Origin: an uncultured Bacteroidota bacterium
Lineage (GTDB): Bacteria; Bacteroidota; Bacteroidia; Bacteroidales; P3
NCBI GenBank assembly: GCA_902776365.1
Contig: CACYPU010000001.1
Coordinates: forward strand, 372,001-436,000
Direction of reading: 5' to 3'
Length of the DNA stretch: 64,000 bases
A program made the position numbers and the translations under genes. A model generated the notes under the pieces. That model had not been told where the DNA came from. It saw only the letters and a list, made by a program, of their open reading frames with translations, and made no database searches. This document shows positions 51,054 through 59,394 of the stretch, one piece after another. Position 1 is the first letter of the stretch, and each line of letters starts with the position of its first letter.

Positions 51054-52706
51054 TTAGTTTGCATTTTTCACCAGACGGACGGAACAGCCTTTATATCGAT
51101 CGGAGTGGCTTGAGATTCTTATGTCAGAAGCATTAAATACTTCATAGTGTGCGTTGTATAGTTCACCAGAATAATATGAACTAGACCAATAGTATCCGAA
51201 TGAGTTTGCGCTGTAAACGTTAGTGGCACTCCTAATTCCAGCAGCTGGGAGAAACACGCAGCCAGCAGCCTCCATTTTTGACCAGTTGTTATTATTTGTG
51301 CTGGGGTATGATGTACGGGGAGAATTATAGTATGTAATTGTAATTCCTATAACGTCAGGATCAAAGCCATCGGGGAAAATAATTATCCCGTTTTTTCCTT
51401 CTACTCTATCTATTGCATATAAATATTCCCCTCTGTGTGTATCTTGTAGCAGGTATTCCCATTCGGCTTTTGTTAGTGTACGCCATTGATTGGTTGCATT
51501 TCCTCCATTACTAATACTGTTGTTTACTCCCCAGTCATAGTTTGTGCCTGCAATATCATTATTTTCGTCACCGTAGTCAGAGTTGTTTATGCTGGTCATA
51601 TAAGGGTATTTTTCATTGTAACCACTGGTACCCCAACCAAAGAGGTCTATCCATTTTGATTGGTTCAATGAGGGAGCTGTATTGCCAACAGCGTTTCCAA
51701 TATAATTCCACTGATTCTCAGCAAAACGCCATGTGTTTGTCGATGCTTTGTACTGCAGGTTTCCCTGTGAGAAGTAGACTTTGTCGGTGGCGTTGGGGCC
51801 CACGGAGAAGACACCCTTACGGTAGGCGGTGGTGTGGCTGCCGCCGATTTCCACTTGTGCGGTCATCAGCTGGTTGCGCAAGAGGGTGGGGTTGGAGGCT
51901 GAATGCGAGAAGACATAGGTGTTGGCTTTGGCGGGGGTGCCCGTCACATGGGCGTAGACCTGGATGGTGAAGTCGCTAGCGGTGGCTGCTACGGGCCAGA
52001 AGGGCACCTGGACCTCGACGAGGTCGGCATCGGAGGCGTAATGGTTGATGTAGGTGCTGGCGGTGAAATTGATTTTCACACGTTTGGCGCTGTCTTCGAT
52101 GGTGGCGGGCTGCTCGGCCACGCTGACAGAACCCACTCCGATGGTCACGTCGCGCTCTCCACAGAGCTGCAGGGTGCTGCTGCTCACAATCACACTGTCG
52201 AGTGTCAGGAGGTCGTCGGTGCTGTTTTTCAGCACCACCTTGACGGCAGAAGTCAGGTGCTTGAACTCGATGGTACTCGGGCTGGCGCCTGTCACCTTGG
52301 CCACCATAGGCAACGGAATGGTCTGGTTGCCCTCTCCGTCGTAGCTGCAGGTGTAGCTGCTGGGGAGGCTGATGGTAGTGGCGTCGCTCATGGGGGTGCC
52401 GACGGTGAGGGTGGCGGGGTAGTAGCCATAGATGGGGTCGGCCGACGGCACACCGCTGGCGATATAGGCCTTGCTGCCACTCAAGGAGACTGAGCAGGTG
52501 GCGGCGTTGAGCTTTACCTGGTCGCCAGAAAGCCACACTACGCTTTTGTCGTTCACGGCGGTCTTTGTGCTGTGTGCTATGTAGCCCTCGGTGGTGAGCA
52601 TGACGGCTCCTTCGGGGATGCCTGCCTGATTGGACTCCTTGTTGCAAGCGGCCAGCAAGGCCACAGCCGCAAACATACAAAAGCGTAGGTGTTTCGTGTG
52701 TGTCAT
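51054..52706 (-). CDS. Fimbrillin-like lipoprotein with a C-terminal lectin-fold-like domain
   Basis: 550 residues. Lipoprotein signal peptide (MFAAVALLAAC). Residues 25-300 are fimbrillin-like (VPSADPIYGYYPATLT, FKHLTSAVKVVLKNS, LLRNQLMTAQVEI) and parallel the protein at 57231-58133. Residues 305-550 are different: VFSVGPNATDKVYFSQGNLQY, WRTLTKAEWEYLLQ, CVFLPAAGIRS, GYYWSSSYYSG and the ending GCSVRLVK. That is the sulfatase-modifying/C-type-lectin-like fold of 'major paralogous' proteins, used as variable ligand-binding surfaces in some systems. This half is visibly more A+T-rich than the N-terminal half, with Asn/Tyr/Ser-rich stretches, so it was probably joined later. No reverse transcriptase is present in the window. 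Confidence 0.75.
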   Translation of the reverse strand: MTHTKHLRFCMFAAVALLAACNKESNQAGIPEGAVMLTTEGYIAHSTKTAVNDKSVVWLSGDQVKLNAATCSVSLSGSKAYIASGVPSADPIYGYYPATLTVGTPMSDATTISLPSSYTCSYDGEGNQTIPLPMVAKVTGASPSTIEFKHLTSAVKVVLKNSTDDLLTLDSVIVSSSTLQLCGERDVTIGVGSVSVAEQPATIEDSAKRVKINFTASTYINHYASDADLVEVQVPFWPVAATASDFTIQVYAHVTGTPAKANTYVFSHSASNPTLLRNQLMTAQVEIGGSHTTAYRKGVFSVGPNATDKVYFSQGNLQYKASTNTWRFAENQWNYIGNAVGNTAPSLNQSKWIDLFGWGTSGYNEKYPYMTSINNSDYGDENNDIAGTNYDWGVNNSISNGGNATNQWRTLTKAEWEYLLQDTHRGEYLYAIDRVEGKNGIIIFPDGFDPDVIGITITYYNSPRTSYPSTNNNNWSKMEAAGCVFLPAAGIRSATNVYSANSFGYYWSSSYYSGELYNAHYEVFNASDIRISSHSDRYKGCSVRLVKNAN

Positions 52707-52721
52707 TTCTATTTGTAGAGT

Positions 52722-53279
52722 TTAACCGATAGCTTGACGGATGCGGGCGGCGATGTCCTCGATGGTACCGAGGCCGTCGACGATGCGCTGCTTGCCCTGC
52801 TTGGCGTAGTAGTCGGCCACAGGCTTGGTCTTGTTGTTGTACTCCTGGAGGCGGTTGTTGATGGTGGCCTCGTTGTCGTCGGCGCGGCCTTGAATCTTGG
52901 CGCGTTCGAGGAGTCGGCGCATCAGCTCGTCCTTGGGGACCTCGAGCTGCACCATGCAGGTGAGCTCACGACCGTGTTTGGCCAGCAGTTTGTCGAGGGT
53001 TTCGGCCTGTGCTACGGTGCGGGGGAAGCCGTCGAAGAGCATGCCCTTCTGGTCGGCAGCGATGGCATTGTCCATCATTTCGACGACGATGTCGTCGCTG
53101 ACGAGCTGGCCGTTGTCCATGATGCTTTTGATGCGGAGGCCTAGCTCGGTCTTGTCGGCAATCTCCTTGCGGAGGAGGTCGCCGGTGGAGACGTGTGTGA
53201 GGCCGTAGGTCTCGACTATGAAGTCGCTCTGGGTGCCTTTGCCGGCCCCGGGAGCTCCGAAAATAACGATATTTTTCAT
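52722..53279 (-). CDS. adk: Adenylate kinase
   Basis: 185 residues, the short-lid form without zinc cysteines. P-loop GAPGAGKGTQSDFI at residues 7-20, THVSTGDLLRKEI, LFDGFPRTVAQAE and RADDNEATINNRL. Interconverts AMP, ADP and ATP. Confidence 0.97.
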   Translation of the reverse strand: MKNIVIFGAPGAGKGTQSDFIVETYGLTHVSTGDLLRKEIADKTELGLRIKSIMDNGQLVSDDIVVEMMDNAIAADQKGMLFDGFPRTVAQAETLDKLLAKHGRELTCMVQLEVPKDELMRRLLERAKIQGRADDNEATINNRLQEYNNKTKPVADYYAKQGKQRIVDGLGTIEDIAARIRQAIG

Positions 53280-53280
53280 A

Positions 53281-53388
53281 AAGTTTAAAGTTTAAAGTTT
53301 AACGGTTAACGGAGACGCTACGCAGTCGAATTGTCGAAAACGTGATGCGGCAGCTTTTCTTTAAACGTTAACCTTTAACCGTTAACCA
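53281..53388. repeat. Inverted repeat spacer between adk and the FKBP gene
   Basis: AAGTTTA heptamers and AACGGTTAACGG on the left (53281-53312) face TTTAAACGTTAACCTTTAACCGTTAACC on the right (53361-53388). A repeat-plus-inverse tract that could fold in the adk leader. Confidence 0.7.
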
Positions 53389-54306
53389 TTACTTAACTGA
53401 GATAATTTCGATGTCGAACACCAGGGGAGAGTAGGGGGGGATGACGTCGCCGAATCCGCGGCTGCCGTAGGCCTCCTTCGAGGGGATGACCAGCTGCAGC
53501 ACGGTGCCGACATTCTGGTTGAGGAGACCCTTGTCCCAGCCGGCAATCACCTCGGCGATACCAATCTTGAAGGTGAAGGGCTCGTATTTGCGGCGGCTGT
53601 CGTAGACCTCGCCGGAGCGGGCGTCGCTCTCCACGCTGCTGTCGAAGATGGTGCCGTCGAGCAGACGGCCGGTGTAGTTCACCGTCACCTCCTTGCCAAT
53701 GGTCACTTTGGGACCCTTGCCCTGCTTCTTCACCACGATATAGATGCCGTCGGCGGTGGGCTTGGCGGTAATCTTGTTCTCGGTGATGTAGTTCTGAAGG
53801 TCTTCGGGCTCTTCCTGCTCCATCTGGCGCATGTTCTCCACCCAGTTGTTCTGCTCCTGGAGGATCTCATCGCGAGTCACGATGTCCTGCAGGTTGATCT
53901 GGTAGTAGAACTTCTGACCGCTGCCGGGCTTGTAGTTGGTGGGCATCTGGTCGTTGTTCAGATAGCTGGCCAGGACGTCGGCATCGAGAGCGAAGGTGGC
54001 GATTTCGCCCACATGCATCTTCAGCAGGCCTTCACCCACCTTGCCTTCCCAGCCGGGGTTGGCGGTGACCAGGCGCTTCACATTGCCTTTGGTGTCGTAG
54101 ATGACGGAGTCTTCGAACTTCACGGTCATCTCGCCCACCAGCACGTCGCCTTCCTGCACCTGCTGGCCGTTGGGGTTGGATTGTTCGACCATGTAGGAGA
54201 GTCCTTCGGAAATCTCCTGATATTCGCCCTTGTTCTCACTGTTGCAAGCGACCATCATCGCTGTGCCGGCCACCATCAAGGCGGCCCATTTCATGCTGTG
54301 TCTCAT
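53389..54306 (-). CDS. FKBP-type peptidyl-prolyl isomerase lipoprotein A
   Basis: 305 residues. Signal peptide MKWAALMVAGTAMMVAC with lipobox MVAC. Residues 30-190 are an N-terminal domain seen in FKBP-type lipoproteins of this phylum (VQEGDVLVGEMTVKFED, VGEGLLKMHVGEIATFALDADVL); residues 205-305 are the FKBP domain (VNYTGRLLDGTIFDSS, VIAGWDKGLLNQNVG, IPSKEAYGSRG, IPPYSPLVFDIEIISVK). Folds or chaperones exported proteins. Paralogue of the next gene, same length and layout. Confidence 0.92.
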   Translation of the reverse strand: MRHSMKWAALMVAGTAMMVACNSENKGEYQEISEGLSYMVEQSNPNGQQVQEGDVLVGEMTVKFEDSVIYDTKGNVKRLVTANPGWEGKVGEGLLKMHVGEIATFALDADVLASYLNNDQMPTNYKPGSGQKFYYQINLQDIVTRDEILQEQNNWVENMRQMEQEEPEDLQNYITENKITAKPTADGIYIVVKKQGKGPKVTIGKEVTVNYTGRLLDGTIFDSSVESDARSGEVYDSRRKYEPFTFKIGIAEVIAGWDKGLLNQNVGTVLQLVIPSKEAYGSRGFGDVIPPYSPLVFDIEIISVK

Positions 54307-54327
54307 GATATTGGATATTCTTTATGT

Positions 54328-55221
54328 TTATTTTACACTAATGATTTCGACGTCGAATACCAGCGGGGAGTAGGGGAGGATTTGTCCACCGCCGGCGCCG
54401 CGCTCACCATAGGCCATCGCCGAGGGGATGACGAGCTGCAGCTTGCTGCCTACCGTCTGACCGATCAGACCTTTGTCCCATCCCTGAATCACCTGGCCTT
54501 CTCCAATCTTGAACGAGAAAGGTTGGTTTCTGTCCACGCTGCTGTCGAATTTCGTGCCGTCGAGCAGGCATCCGGTGTAGTGCACCGTCACCTCCTGGCC
54601 TTTGGTCACCTTCTCGCCGTTGCCCTTCTCCTTCAGGATGATGTAGAGGCCGTCGGCGGTGGGCTTCACGGTGATGTTGTTCGCTTTGACGAAGTCGCGG
54701 ATTCTGCCTGGCTCGTCGTCCTTCATCATCTGCACTTTGGCCATGAATTCGGCCTGTTCCTTGGCCAGGTCCTCTTTCGTCACAATGCCCGTCAGGTTGA
54801 TTTTGTAGTAAATCTTCTGGCCGGTATTGGGGTTGTAGTTGGGGTGCATCTGTGCGGCGCCCACGATTTGTGCCACGCTGTCGGCATCCATCGCGAAGGT
54901 GGCCACGTCGCCCACATGCATCATCATCAGACCTTCGCCCACCTTGAGCTCCCAGTTGGCGGAAGCCTGAGCGATACGCTGAGGATTACCGGTGTTGTCG
55001 AAGAGGGTCACGGTGTCGAATTTCACCGTCATCTCGCCAACCCACACATCGCCCTCCTGCAACTGCTGGCCTTCGGGATTCTGCTTCTCGAAGTTGTAGT
55101 AGAGACCCTTTTCGGTTCTCTCGAAACCATCCATATCCCCACTAGAGCAGGCCATAGGCAACATTGCCGCCAGAGCAAGCAGCGTCGCTGCAAAAAAGTT
55201 CTTTGAATACTTGTATGTCAT
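54328..55221 (-). CDS. FKBP-type peptidyl-prolyl isomerase lipoprotein B
   Basis: 297 residues from the ATG at 55221. Signal peptide FAATLLALAAMLPMAC with lipobox PMAC. Same two-part design as FKBP A: GDVWVGEMTVKFDTVTLFD, LKVGEGLMMMHVGDVATFAMDADSV and then the isomerase domain VHYTGCLLDGTKFDSSVD, QVIQGWDKGLIGQTVG, IPSAMAYGERGAGG. Clearly a tandem duplicate, 21 bases upstream of FKBP A. Confidence 0.92.
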   Translation of the reverse strand: MTYKYSKNFFAATLLALAAMLPMACSSGDMDGFERTEKGLYYNFEKQNPEGQQLQEGDVWVGEMTVKFDTVTLFDNTGNPQRIAQASANWELKVGEGLMMMHVGDVATFAMDADSVAQIVGAAQMHPNYNPNTGQKIYYKINLTGIVTKEDLAKEQAEFMAKVQMMKDDEPGRIRDFVKANNITVKPTADGLYIILKEKGNGEKVTKGQEVTVHYTGCLLDGTKFDSSVDRNQPFSFKIGEGQVIQGWDKGLIGQTVGSKLQLVIPSAMAYGERGAGGGQILPYSPLVFDVEIISVK

Positions 55222-55244
55222 TTGTTTAAGAGATTTATTATCCA

Positions 55245-56813
55245 CTAATTATTGATTTTTACTACTTCGATGTAGTATATCAGCACCCATCGTTTGCCTA
55301 TGCGGTTGCCGTCGCCGGGAACGCCGTAGGCCTCTTCCGATGGCAGTATCACCGTTGCGCGGCAGCCCTCGTTCAGGGTGCGCAGGGCGAAGTCCACGCC
55401 GCGGTTCGGCTGCAGGCGGCCAATCACCACGGTGTCGTCCACATTTTCGTAGACCACCTTGTCCTCGATATTCCTCACGGTATAGCGGATGGCAACGGTG
55501 TCGTTGTAGTCGGCCACAGGCCCATTGCCCTCGCGGGTCTTCATCACCTTGATGCCCGACCCAATGTCGGTCATCGTCCAATTTCTGCGTGCGGCGAAGT
55601 TCTCTATGTCGGTGCTCTCGCGCTGCGCCAGCATGCGGTTGGTGTTGATGAGGTCCACATCTGTCGTCGACGGTTTCTTCTGCTGCACCTCGATTACGGG
55701 CACATCGTTACACGAAATGAAAAGTGAAAAGTGAAAAGTGAAAATGAGGAGGGTGACGAGTAGGCCCAGGTGTTTCTTGACTTTTTTCACCGTCTCGCCC
55801 AGCGAGAGGTAGCTGGTGGCGCCGGCGGCGCGGGTGTGGCCGCCGCCGTCGAAGAGTTCGCCGGCCAGGCGGTTCACATCGGTGAAGCGTTTCGAGCGCA
55901 AAGAGAGGCGTACGCGGTTCTCCTCCTCGCGGATAAGGATGGCGCAGTCGGTGTCGCGCAGTTTCATCACCTCGTTGACGAGGCCCGTGAGGTCGGCGCT
56001 CTCCACGCCGAAGCGCAGCATGTCCTCCTGGTGGATGACCATCAGGGCGGCGCTCTGGTCGGGGTAGACGGTGAGCAGCTCGCTCATGGCGTAGCCGAAG
56101 AACTTCAGGCGCGCCTCGGAGAAGACATTCTTGATTTGGCGGTTGATTTCCATGGGGTCGATGCCCATCTGCGACAGCTCGGCGGCGGCGAGGTAGAGGC
56201 TCTGCTGGCGGTTGCTGTAGCTGAAGGTGCCGGTGTCGGTGCAGAGACCCGTGAAGAGGCTCGTGGCGGCGTCGACATCGAACACCTCGCGGCCGAAGGT
56301 CGTGCGGAAAGCCCAGTAGATAAGCTCGCAGGTGCTCGAGATTTCGGGGTCGGAGATTACGAGGTCGAAGCTCTCGCGGTCGGGGCCGATGTGGTGGTCG
56401 AAGAGGATGCGGGGGGCTTTCGATGCGCGCATGGCGTCGGCCAGCACTCCCGTGCGGTCGAGGTTGTTGAGGTCCATGCAGACGATGAGGTCGGCCTCCG
56501 CGATGGCCTGCCGGCAACGGTCGAGGTCCGTCTTGCCGCTGAGGATTTTGTCGGTATTCGGCAGCCACGTCAGGTCCTCGGGACATCCGTCGGGGAGCAT
56601 GGGGGTGAGAGTGAATGCGTTAATGTGAGAATGCGTTAATGCGTTAGTCAGCAGGGCGAACATAGCGGTGAGGGAGCCTACGGCGTCGCCGTCGGCGTTG
56701 GTGTGGGCCGTCATCACGATACGGCGTGCAGCCGCCAGGCGCTCCTTCAGCGCCTCCGGCTGCCAGCCGTCGACAAAGTCGACCTTATATCCGCATTCAA
56801 TCTCCATGTACAT
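55245..56813 (-). CDS. DHH phosphoesterase fused in frame to a GldI-like FKBP lipoprotein
   Basis: 522 residues read as one frame (start ATG at 56813 or 56807; upstream starts would lie within the -7 box). Residues 1-345 are a complete DHH/DHHA1 phosphoesterase: MTAHTNADGDAVGS, FDHHIGPD, SSTCELIYWAF, GLCTDTGTFSYSN, and the C-terminal GGGHTRAAGA; such enzymes degrade nanoRNA or pAp. Immediately after comes a lipoprotein signal peptide (KKVKKHLGLLVTLLIF, lipobox LFISC) and a complete FKBP isomerase to the end. A GTG at 55790 is in frame and would give a separate 181-residue lipoprotein, the size of GldI. No stop codon separates the two. Part of the hydrophobic core is encoded by TTTTCAC heptamers. 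Confidence 0.85.
   Translation of the reverse strand: MYMEIECGYKVDFVDGWQPEALKERLAAARRIVMTAHTNADGDAVGSLTAMFALLTNALTHSHINAFTLTPMLPDGCPEDLTWLPNTDKILSGKTDLDRCRQAIAEADLIVCMDLNNLDRTGVLADAMRASKAPRILFDHHIGPDRESFDLVISDPEISSTCELIYWAFRTTFGREVFDVDAATSLFTGLCTDTGTFSYSNRQQSLYLAAAELSQMGIDPMEINRQIKNVFSEARLKFFGYAMSELLTVYPDQSAALMVIHQEDMLRFGVESADLTGLVNEVMKLRDTDCAILIREEENRVRLSLRSKRFTDVNRLAGELFDGGGHTRAAGATSYLSLGETVKKVKKHLGLLVTLLIFTFHFSLFISCNDVPVIEVQQKKPSTTDVDLINTNRMLAQRESTDIENFAARRNWTMTDIGSGIKVMKTREGNGPVADYNDTVAIRYTVRNIEDKVVYENVDDTVVIGRLQPNRGVDFALRTLNEGCRATVILPSEEAYGVPGDGNRIGKRWVLIYYIEVVKINN
55716..55748 (-). repeat. Heptamer tract at the DHH-FKBP junction
   Basis: Four to five TTTTCAC units on the coding strand, encoding IFTFHFSLF, the hydrophobic core of the lipoprotein signal peptide. 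Confidence 0.8.
56609..56649 (-). repeat. Repeat tract inside the DHH domain
   Basis: AACGCATT units on the coding strand, in frame, encoding LTNALTHSHINAFTL between the first strand/helix and the next element of the DHH domain. Confidence 0.7.
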
Positions 56814-56825
56814 CAATATATTACC

Positions 56826-56845
56826 TAGTTTCCTTCCACAGGAAA
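56826..56845 (-). promoter_or_regulatory. Leader hairpin and -7 box of the DHH-FKBP gene
   Basis: Minus strand TATATTTG (56860-56853) without a good -33 element, followed by GGTTTCC/GGAAACT (stem GTTTCC and GGAAAC) between the box and the start codon. Confidence 0.4.
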
Positions 56846-56975
56846 CCAGATGCAAATATACAATTTAAATATTAAAGAATACAAGTTTATTATATAAATT
56901 TATCAACAACTTATTGAAACCCGCCCGATAGCCCGCCTACGCCGTGGGTATTCGCTCTTGTCTTTTTGAGAAAAA

Positions 56976-57007
56976 TTTGCCGGTATCGGCAAAAAGTTGT
57001 ATCTTGG
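56976..57007 (+). promoter_or_regulatory. Promoter-like sequence with a palindromic operator
   Basis: TTTG (56976-56979), 20 bases, TATCTTGG (57000-57007, one mismatch). The -33 box is part of a perfect palindrome TTTGCCG-GTAT-CGGCAAA (56976-56993). Another TTTGCCGAT lies at 57029. Confidence 0.55.
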
Positions 57008-57039
57008 CAGTGTGATTTAAACTGAAATTTGCCGATAAG

Positions 57040-57164
57040 ATGAAGTCAAATACCTGCCGTTTGTAGTTCTGCTCTTCGTCGCCTGCTCGAAGGCCGAGGA
57101 GGGAGGGTCTTCCGATACTTCCAACGGTTTGGAAGAAAGGGAGGATGTGGGCGTCCTGTTCTGA
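57040..57164 (+). pseudogene. Broken small lipoprotein gene
   Basis: ATG at 57040 gives only eight codons (MKSNTCRL). One frame over, the DNA reads KYLPFVVLLFVACSKAEEGG and on to a TGA at 57162-57164: a lipobox-containing signal peptide without a start. Loss of one or gain of two bases between the ATG and about 57052 would join them into MK.KYLPFVVLLFVACSKAEEG. Likely a decayed lipoprotein of about 40 residues behind the promoter at 56976. Confidence 0.45.
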
Positions 57165-57174
57165 GGAGGGGCGG

Positions 57175-57219
57175 TTTAGAGTTAAGAGTTTAGAGTTAAG
57201 AGTTTAGAGTTAAGAGTTG
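57175..57219. repeat. TTAGAGT/TAAGAGT heptamer tract
   Basis: About six heptamers alternating TTAGAGT and TAAGAGT, just downstream of the fimbrillin-like gene stop. Confidence 0.8.
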
Positions 57220-57230
57220 GGGATTCGTTC

Positions 57231-58133
57231 CTATGGGATAATTTCTGACATGTGGTTGCCGTCGCCGGTGGCGAGTTTGGCGCGGGCGGTCATCATCTGG
57301 TTGCGGGAGAGGGCGGGGCAGCTGTTGGCGCAGGAGTAGAGGTAGTTGTGTGTGCCGTCGGTGCAGTAGATTTCGATGGTCATATTGTCCGCGCCGATGG
57401 GGAATATGGGGACCTGGACGCTCTTGGTATCGTCGCCGGCCAGAATTTCGAGTGCTCCGGGCTGACCGGGGTCGGGGAATGTCACTTCGACATACCGATG
57501 GGACGGATTGGTGCCGTGTTGGGGTTCGCAGCTGGCCGTCGGATCAGGGAATTCATTGTAAGACACCAGTGCATTGAGCCTATAGTCGTCGGTCATCAGC
57601 TTTACCTTGGTGACAGTGAGGGTGTTGGGGGTGGTGTTCCACATCATTACCTTCACAGCGGCGGAGGCATGATAGAAGCGGAGCGTTGTATGACCCTCGC
57701 CATTTGCATCGGCGTGCGCGAGCATGGGAAGGGTGATGACCTGACGGCCGTCGCTCCTAATAGAACTGCTGGCGGTGTCGGGGAATACTAACGCGTGGTG
57801 AAACAATGTCGAATATGAATAGAAATTGTTCGGATAGCAGGCGAGGAGTTCCCCGGTTCCAATGGGGTTTGCGGAGGGGTCGATATAGGCCGTATGGTTT
57901 ACCTCGTCGACGATGACGGTGTACTCGTTTTCGTTAATAACCACCACATCGCCGTTGCACCACTGCACGGAGTTGTCGAGCACGGAGGTTTTTTGGCCGT
58001 TGTGGTCGACAAATTCCTCGGCGGAGAGCAGGAGGGCTCCCTTGGGGACATTGTTTTCGGTTTCTTGCTTCTGGCAGGCGGAAAGCAGCATTGTTCCGCT
58101 CAGGAGTGTTATCAGTATGTATCTGATTTTCAT
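57231..58133 (-). CDS. Fimbrillin-like lipoprotein
   Basis: 300 residues. Signal peptide LITLLSGTMLLSAC. VPKGALLLSAEEFVDHNGQKTSV, WCNGDVVVINENEYTV, GTGELLACYPNNF, FYHASAAVKVMMWN, and the closing LSRNQMMTARAKL match the N-terminal half of the protein at 51054-52706 in order and spacing, but there is no C-terminal extension here. Fimbrillin-type proteins are surface or adhesin-like. It follows prfB by 12 bases. Confidence 0.75.
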   Translation of the reverse strand: MKIRYILITLLSGTMLLSACQKQETENNVPKGALLLSAEEFVDHNGQKTSVLDNSVQWCNGDVVVINENEYTVIVDEVNHTAYIDPSANPIGTGELLACYPNNFYSYSTLFHHALVFPDTASSSIRSDGRQVITLPMLAHADANGEGHTTLRFYHASAAVKVMMWNTTPNTLTVTKVKLMTDDYRLNALVSYNEFPDPTASCEPQHGTNPSHRYVEVTFPDPGQPGALEILAGDDTKSVQVPIFPIGADNMTIEIYCTDGTHNYLYSCANSCPALSRNQMMTARAKLATGDGNHMSEIIP

Positions 58134-58145
58134 GATGATTCGATA

Positions 58146-59258
58146 TTAACCTTCGGCGCCGAATTCCATGAGGTAGGCTTTGATGAACTCGTCGAGTTTG
58201 CCGTCGAGGACGCCGGCGACGTCGGAGGTCTGGTAGTTGGTGCGGTGGTCTTTGACGCGGCGGTCGTCCATGACGTAGCTCCTTATCTGCGATCCCCATT
58301 CAATCTTCTTCTGAGAGGCTTTGATCTTGTCTTTCTCCTCCATGCGGTGCTTCAGCTCGCGGTCGTAGAGCTGTGAACGCAGCAGGCGCATGGCGTTCTC
58401 CTTGTTTTTGGGTTGGTCGCGCGTCTCGGTGTTCTCAATGAGGATTTCCTCCTCCTCGCCGGTGTAAGGGTCTTTGTACTGGTAGCGCAGGCGCACTCCC
58501 GACTCCACCTTGTTGACGTTCTGTCCGCCTGCACCGCCGCTGCGGAAGGTGTCCCACGACAGTTTCGACATATCAACCACCACTTCAATAGAATCATCTA
58601 CAAGCGGTGTAACACTGACACTTGTGAAGCTAGTCATACGCTTGCCTTGGGCGTTGAAAGGGGAGACGCGCACCAGGCGGTGGACGCCGGTTTCGGACTT
58701 GAGGTAGCCATAGGCGAAGTCGCCCTCGATCTGGAGGGTGCAGCTCTTGATGCCGGCACCGTCGCCGTCGAGCGAGTTGCTGACGACCACCTTGTAGCCG
58801 TGGGTCTCGGCATAGCGTATGTACATGCGCATGAGCATCTCGGCCCAGTCCTGAGCCTCCACGCCGCCGGCGCCAGCATTGATGCTCAGCACGGCGTCGA
58901 GCCTGTCGCTGTCACTGCGCAGCATGTTCTTGAATTCCAGCTCTTCGACTTTCTTCTGGGTGACGGCGATCTGCGAGAGCAGTTCCTCTTCGGAGGCGTC
59001 GCCGGATTCGAAGAATTCGCCCATCACCTCGAGGTCGCCGCAGGCGGTGTCGACATCCTTGTAGGCGTTGACCCAGGTTTTCTTGGCGTTGATGCCTTTG
59101 ACGACTTTCTGCGCCTCCTTGGGGTCGTTCCAGAAGTCGGGGGCTTCGGTCTTCTTCTCCTCGTTGGCAATCCATGCCGCGGTGTTTTCTATGTCGAGGA
59201 ATTTCTTCAGGTCGTCTTTGCGCTGAAGGAGGTCTTTTATCTGTTCTTGGTTGGTCAT
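58146..59258 (-). CDS. prfB: Peptide chain release factor 2
   Basis: 370 residues. Stop-codon recognition motif SPF (VRVSPFNAQGKR) and catalytic GGQ (SGGAGGQNVNKVESGVRL) are intact. Releases peptides at UGA and UAA. The programmed frameshift present in many prfB genes is absent: the segment LKKFLDIENTAAW reads continuously without an in-frame stop. Its leader resembles that of the ZIP gene upstream. Confidence 0.96.
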   Translation of the reverse strand: MTNQEQIKDLLQRKDDLKKFLDIENTAAWIANEEKKTEAPDFWNDPKEAQKVVKGINAKKTWVNAYKDVDTACGDLEVMGEFFESGDASEEELLSQIAVTQKKVEELEFKNMLRSDSDRLDAVLSINAGAGGVEAQDWAEMLMRMYIRYAETHGYKVVVSNSLDGDGAGIKSCTLQIEGDFAYGYLKSETGVHRLVRVSPFNAQGKRMTSFTSVSVTPLVDDSIEVVVDMSKLSWDTFRSGGAGGQNVNKVESGVRLRYQYKDPYTGEEEEILIENTETRDQPKNKENAMRLLRSQLYDRELKHRMEEKDKIKASQKKIEWGSQIRSYVMDDRRVKDHRTNYQTSDVAGVLDGKLDEFIKAYLMEFGAEG

Positions 59259-59362
59259 TCTGCTAATCTTATTGTTTTTGTCGGCGAATTATGCGAATTG
59301 TACGAATAATTTTATGCCGAATTTAAATACATTAATTTGCTTCATTCGCCCCATTTGCCGAC
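59256..59362 (-). promoter_or_regulatory. prfB leader, related to the ZIP-gene leader
   Basis: From GTCGGC near 59362 to AGCAGAATG at the start codon. GTCGGC (59362-59357) and CATTCGCC words face GTCGGCGAATTATGCGAATTG (59280-59300). The last 45 bases match the ZIP-gene leader closely. Confidence 0.5.
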
Positions 59363-59394
59363 GAAAAAAGCGTACAGCCGTTTGGGTTTGGCCG

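Noticed and set aside
51060-51200. A diversity-generating retroelement cassette
   Set aside because: The protein end looks suitable, but no reverse transcriptase, accessory gene or template repeat is in the window. Kept only as a question in the findings.
59150-59258. Programmed frameshift in prfB
   Set aside because: The N-terminal region reads continuously through the usual shift site without an in-frame stop.
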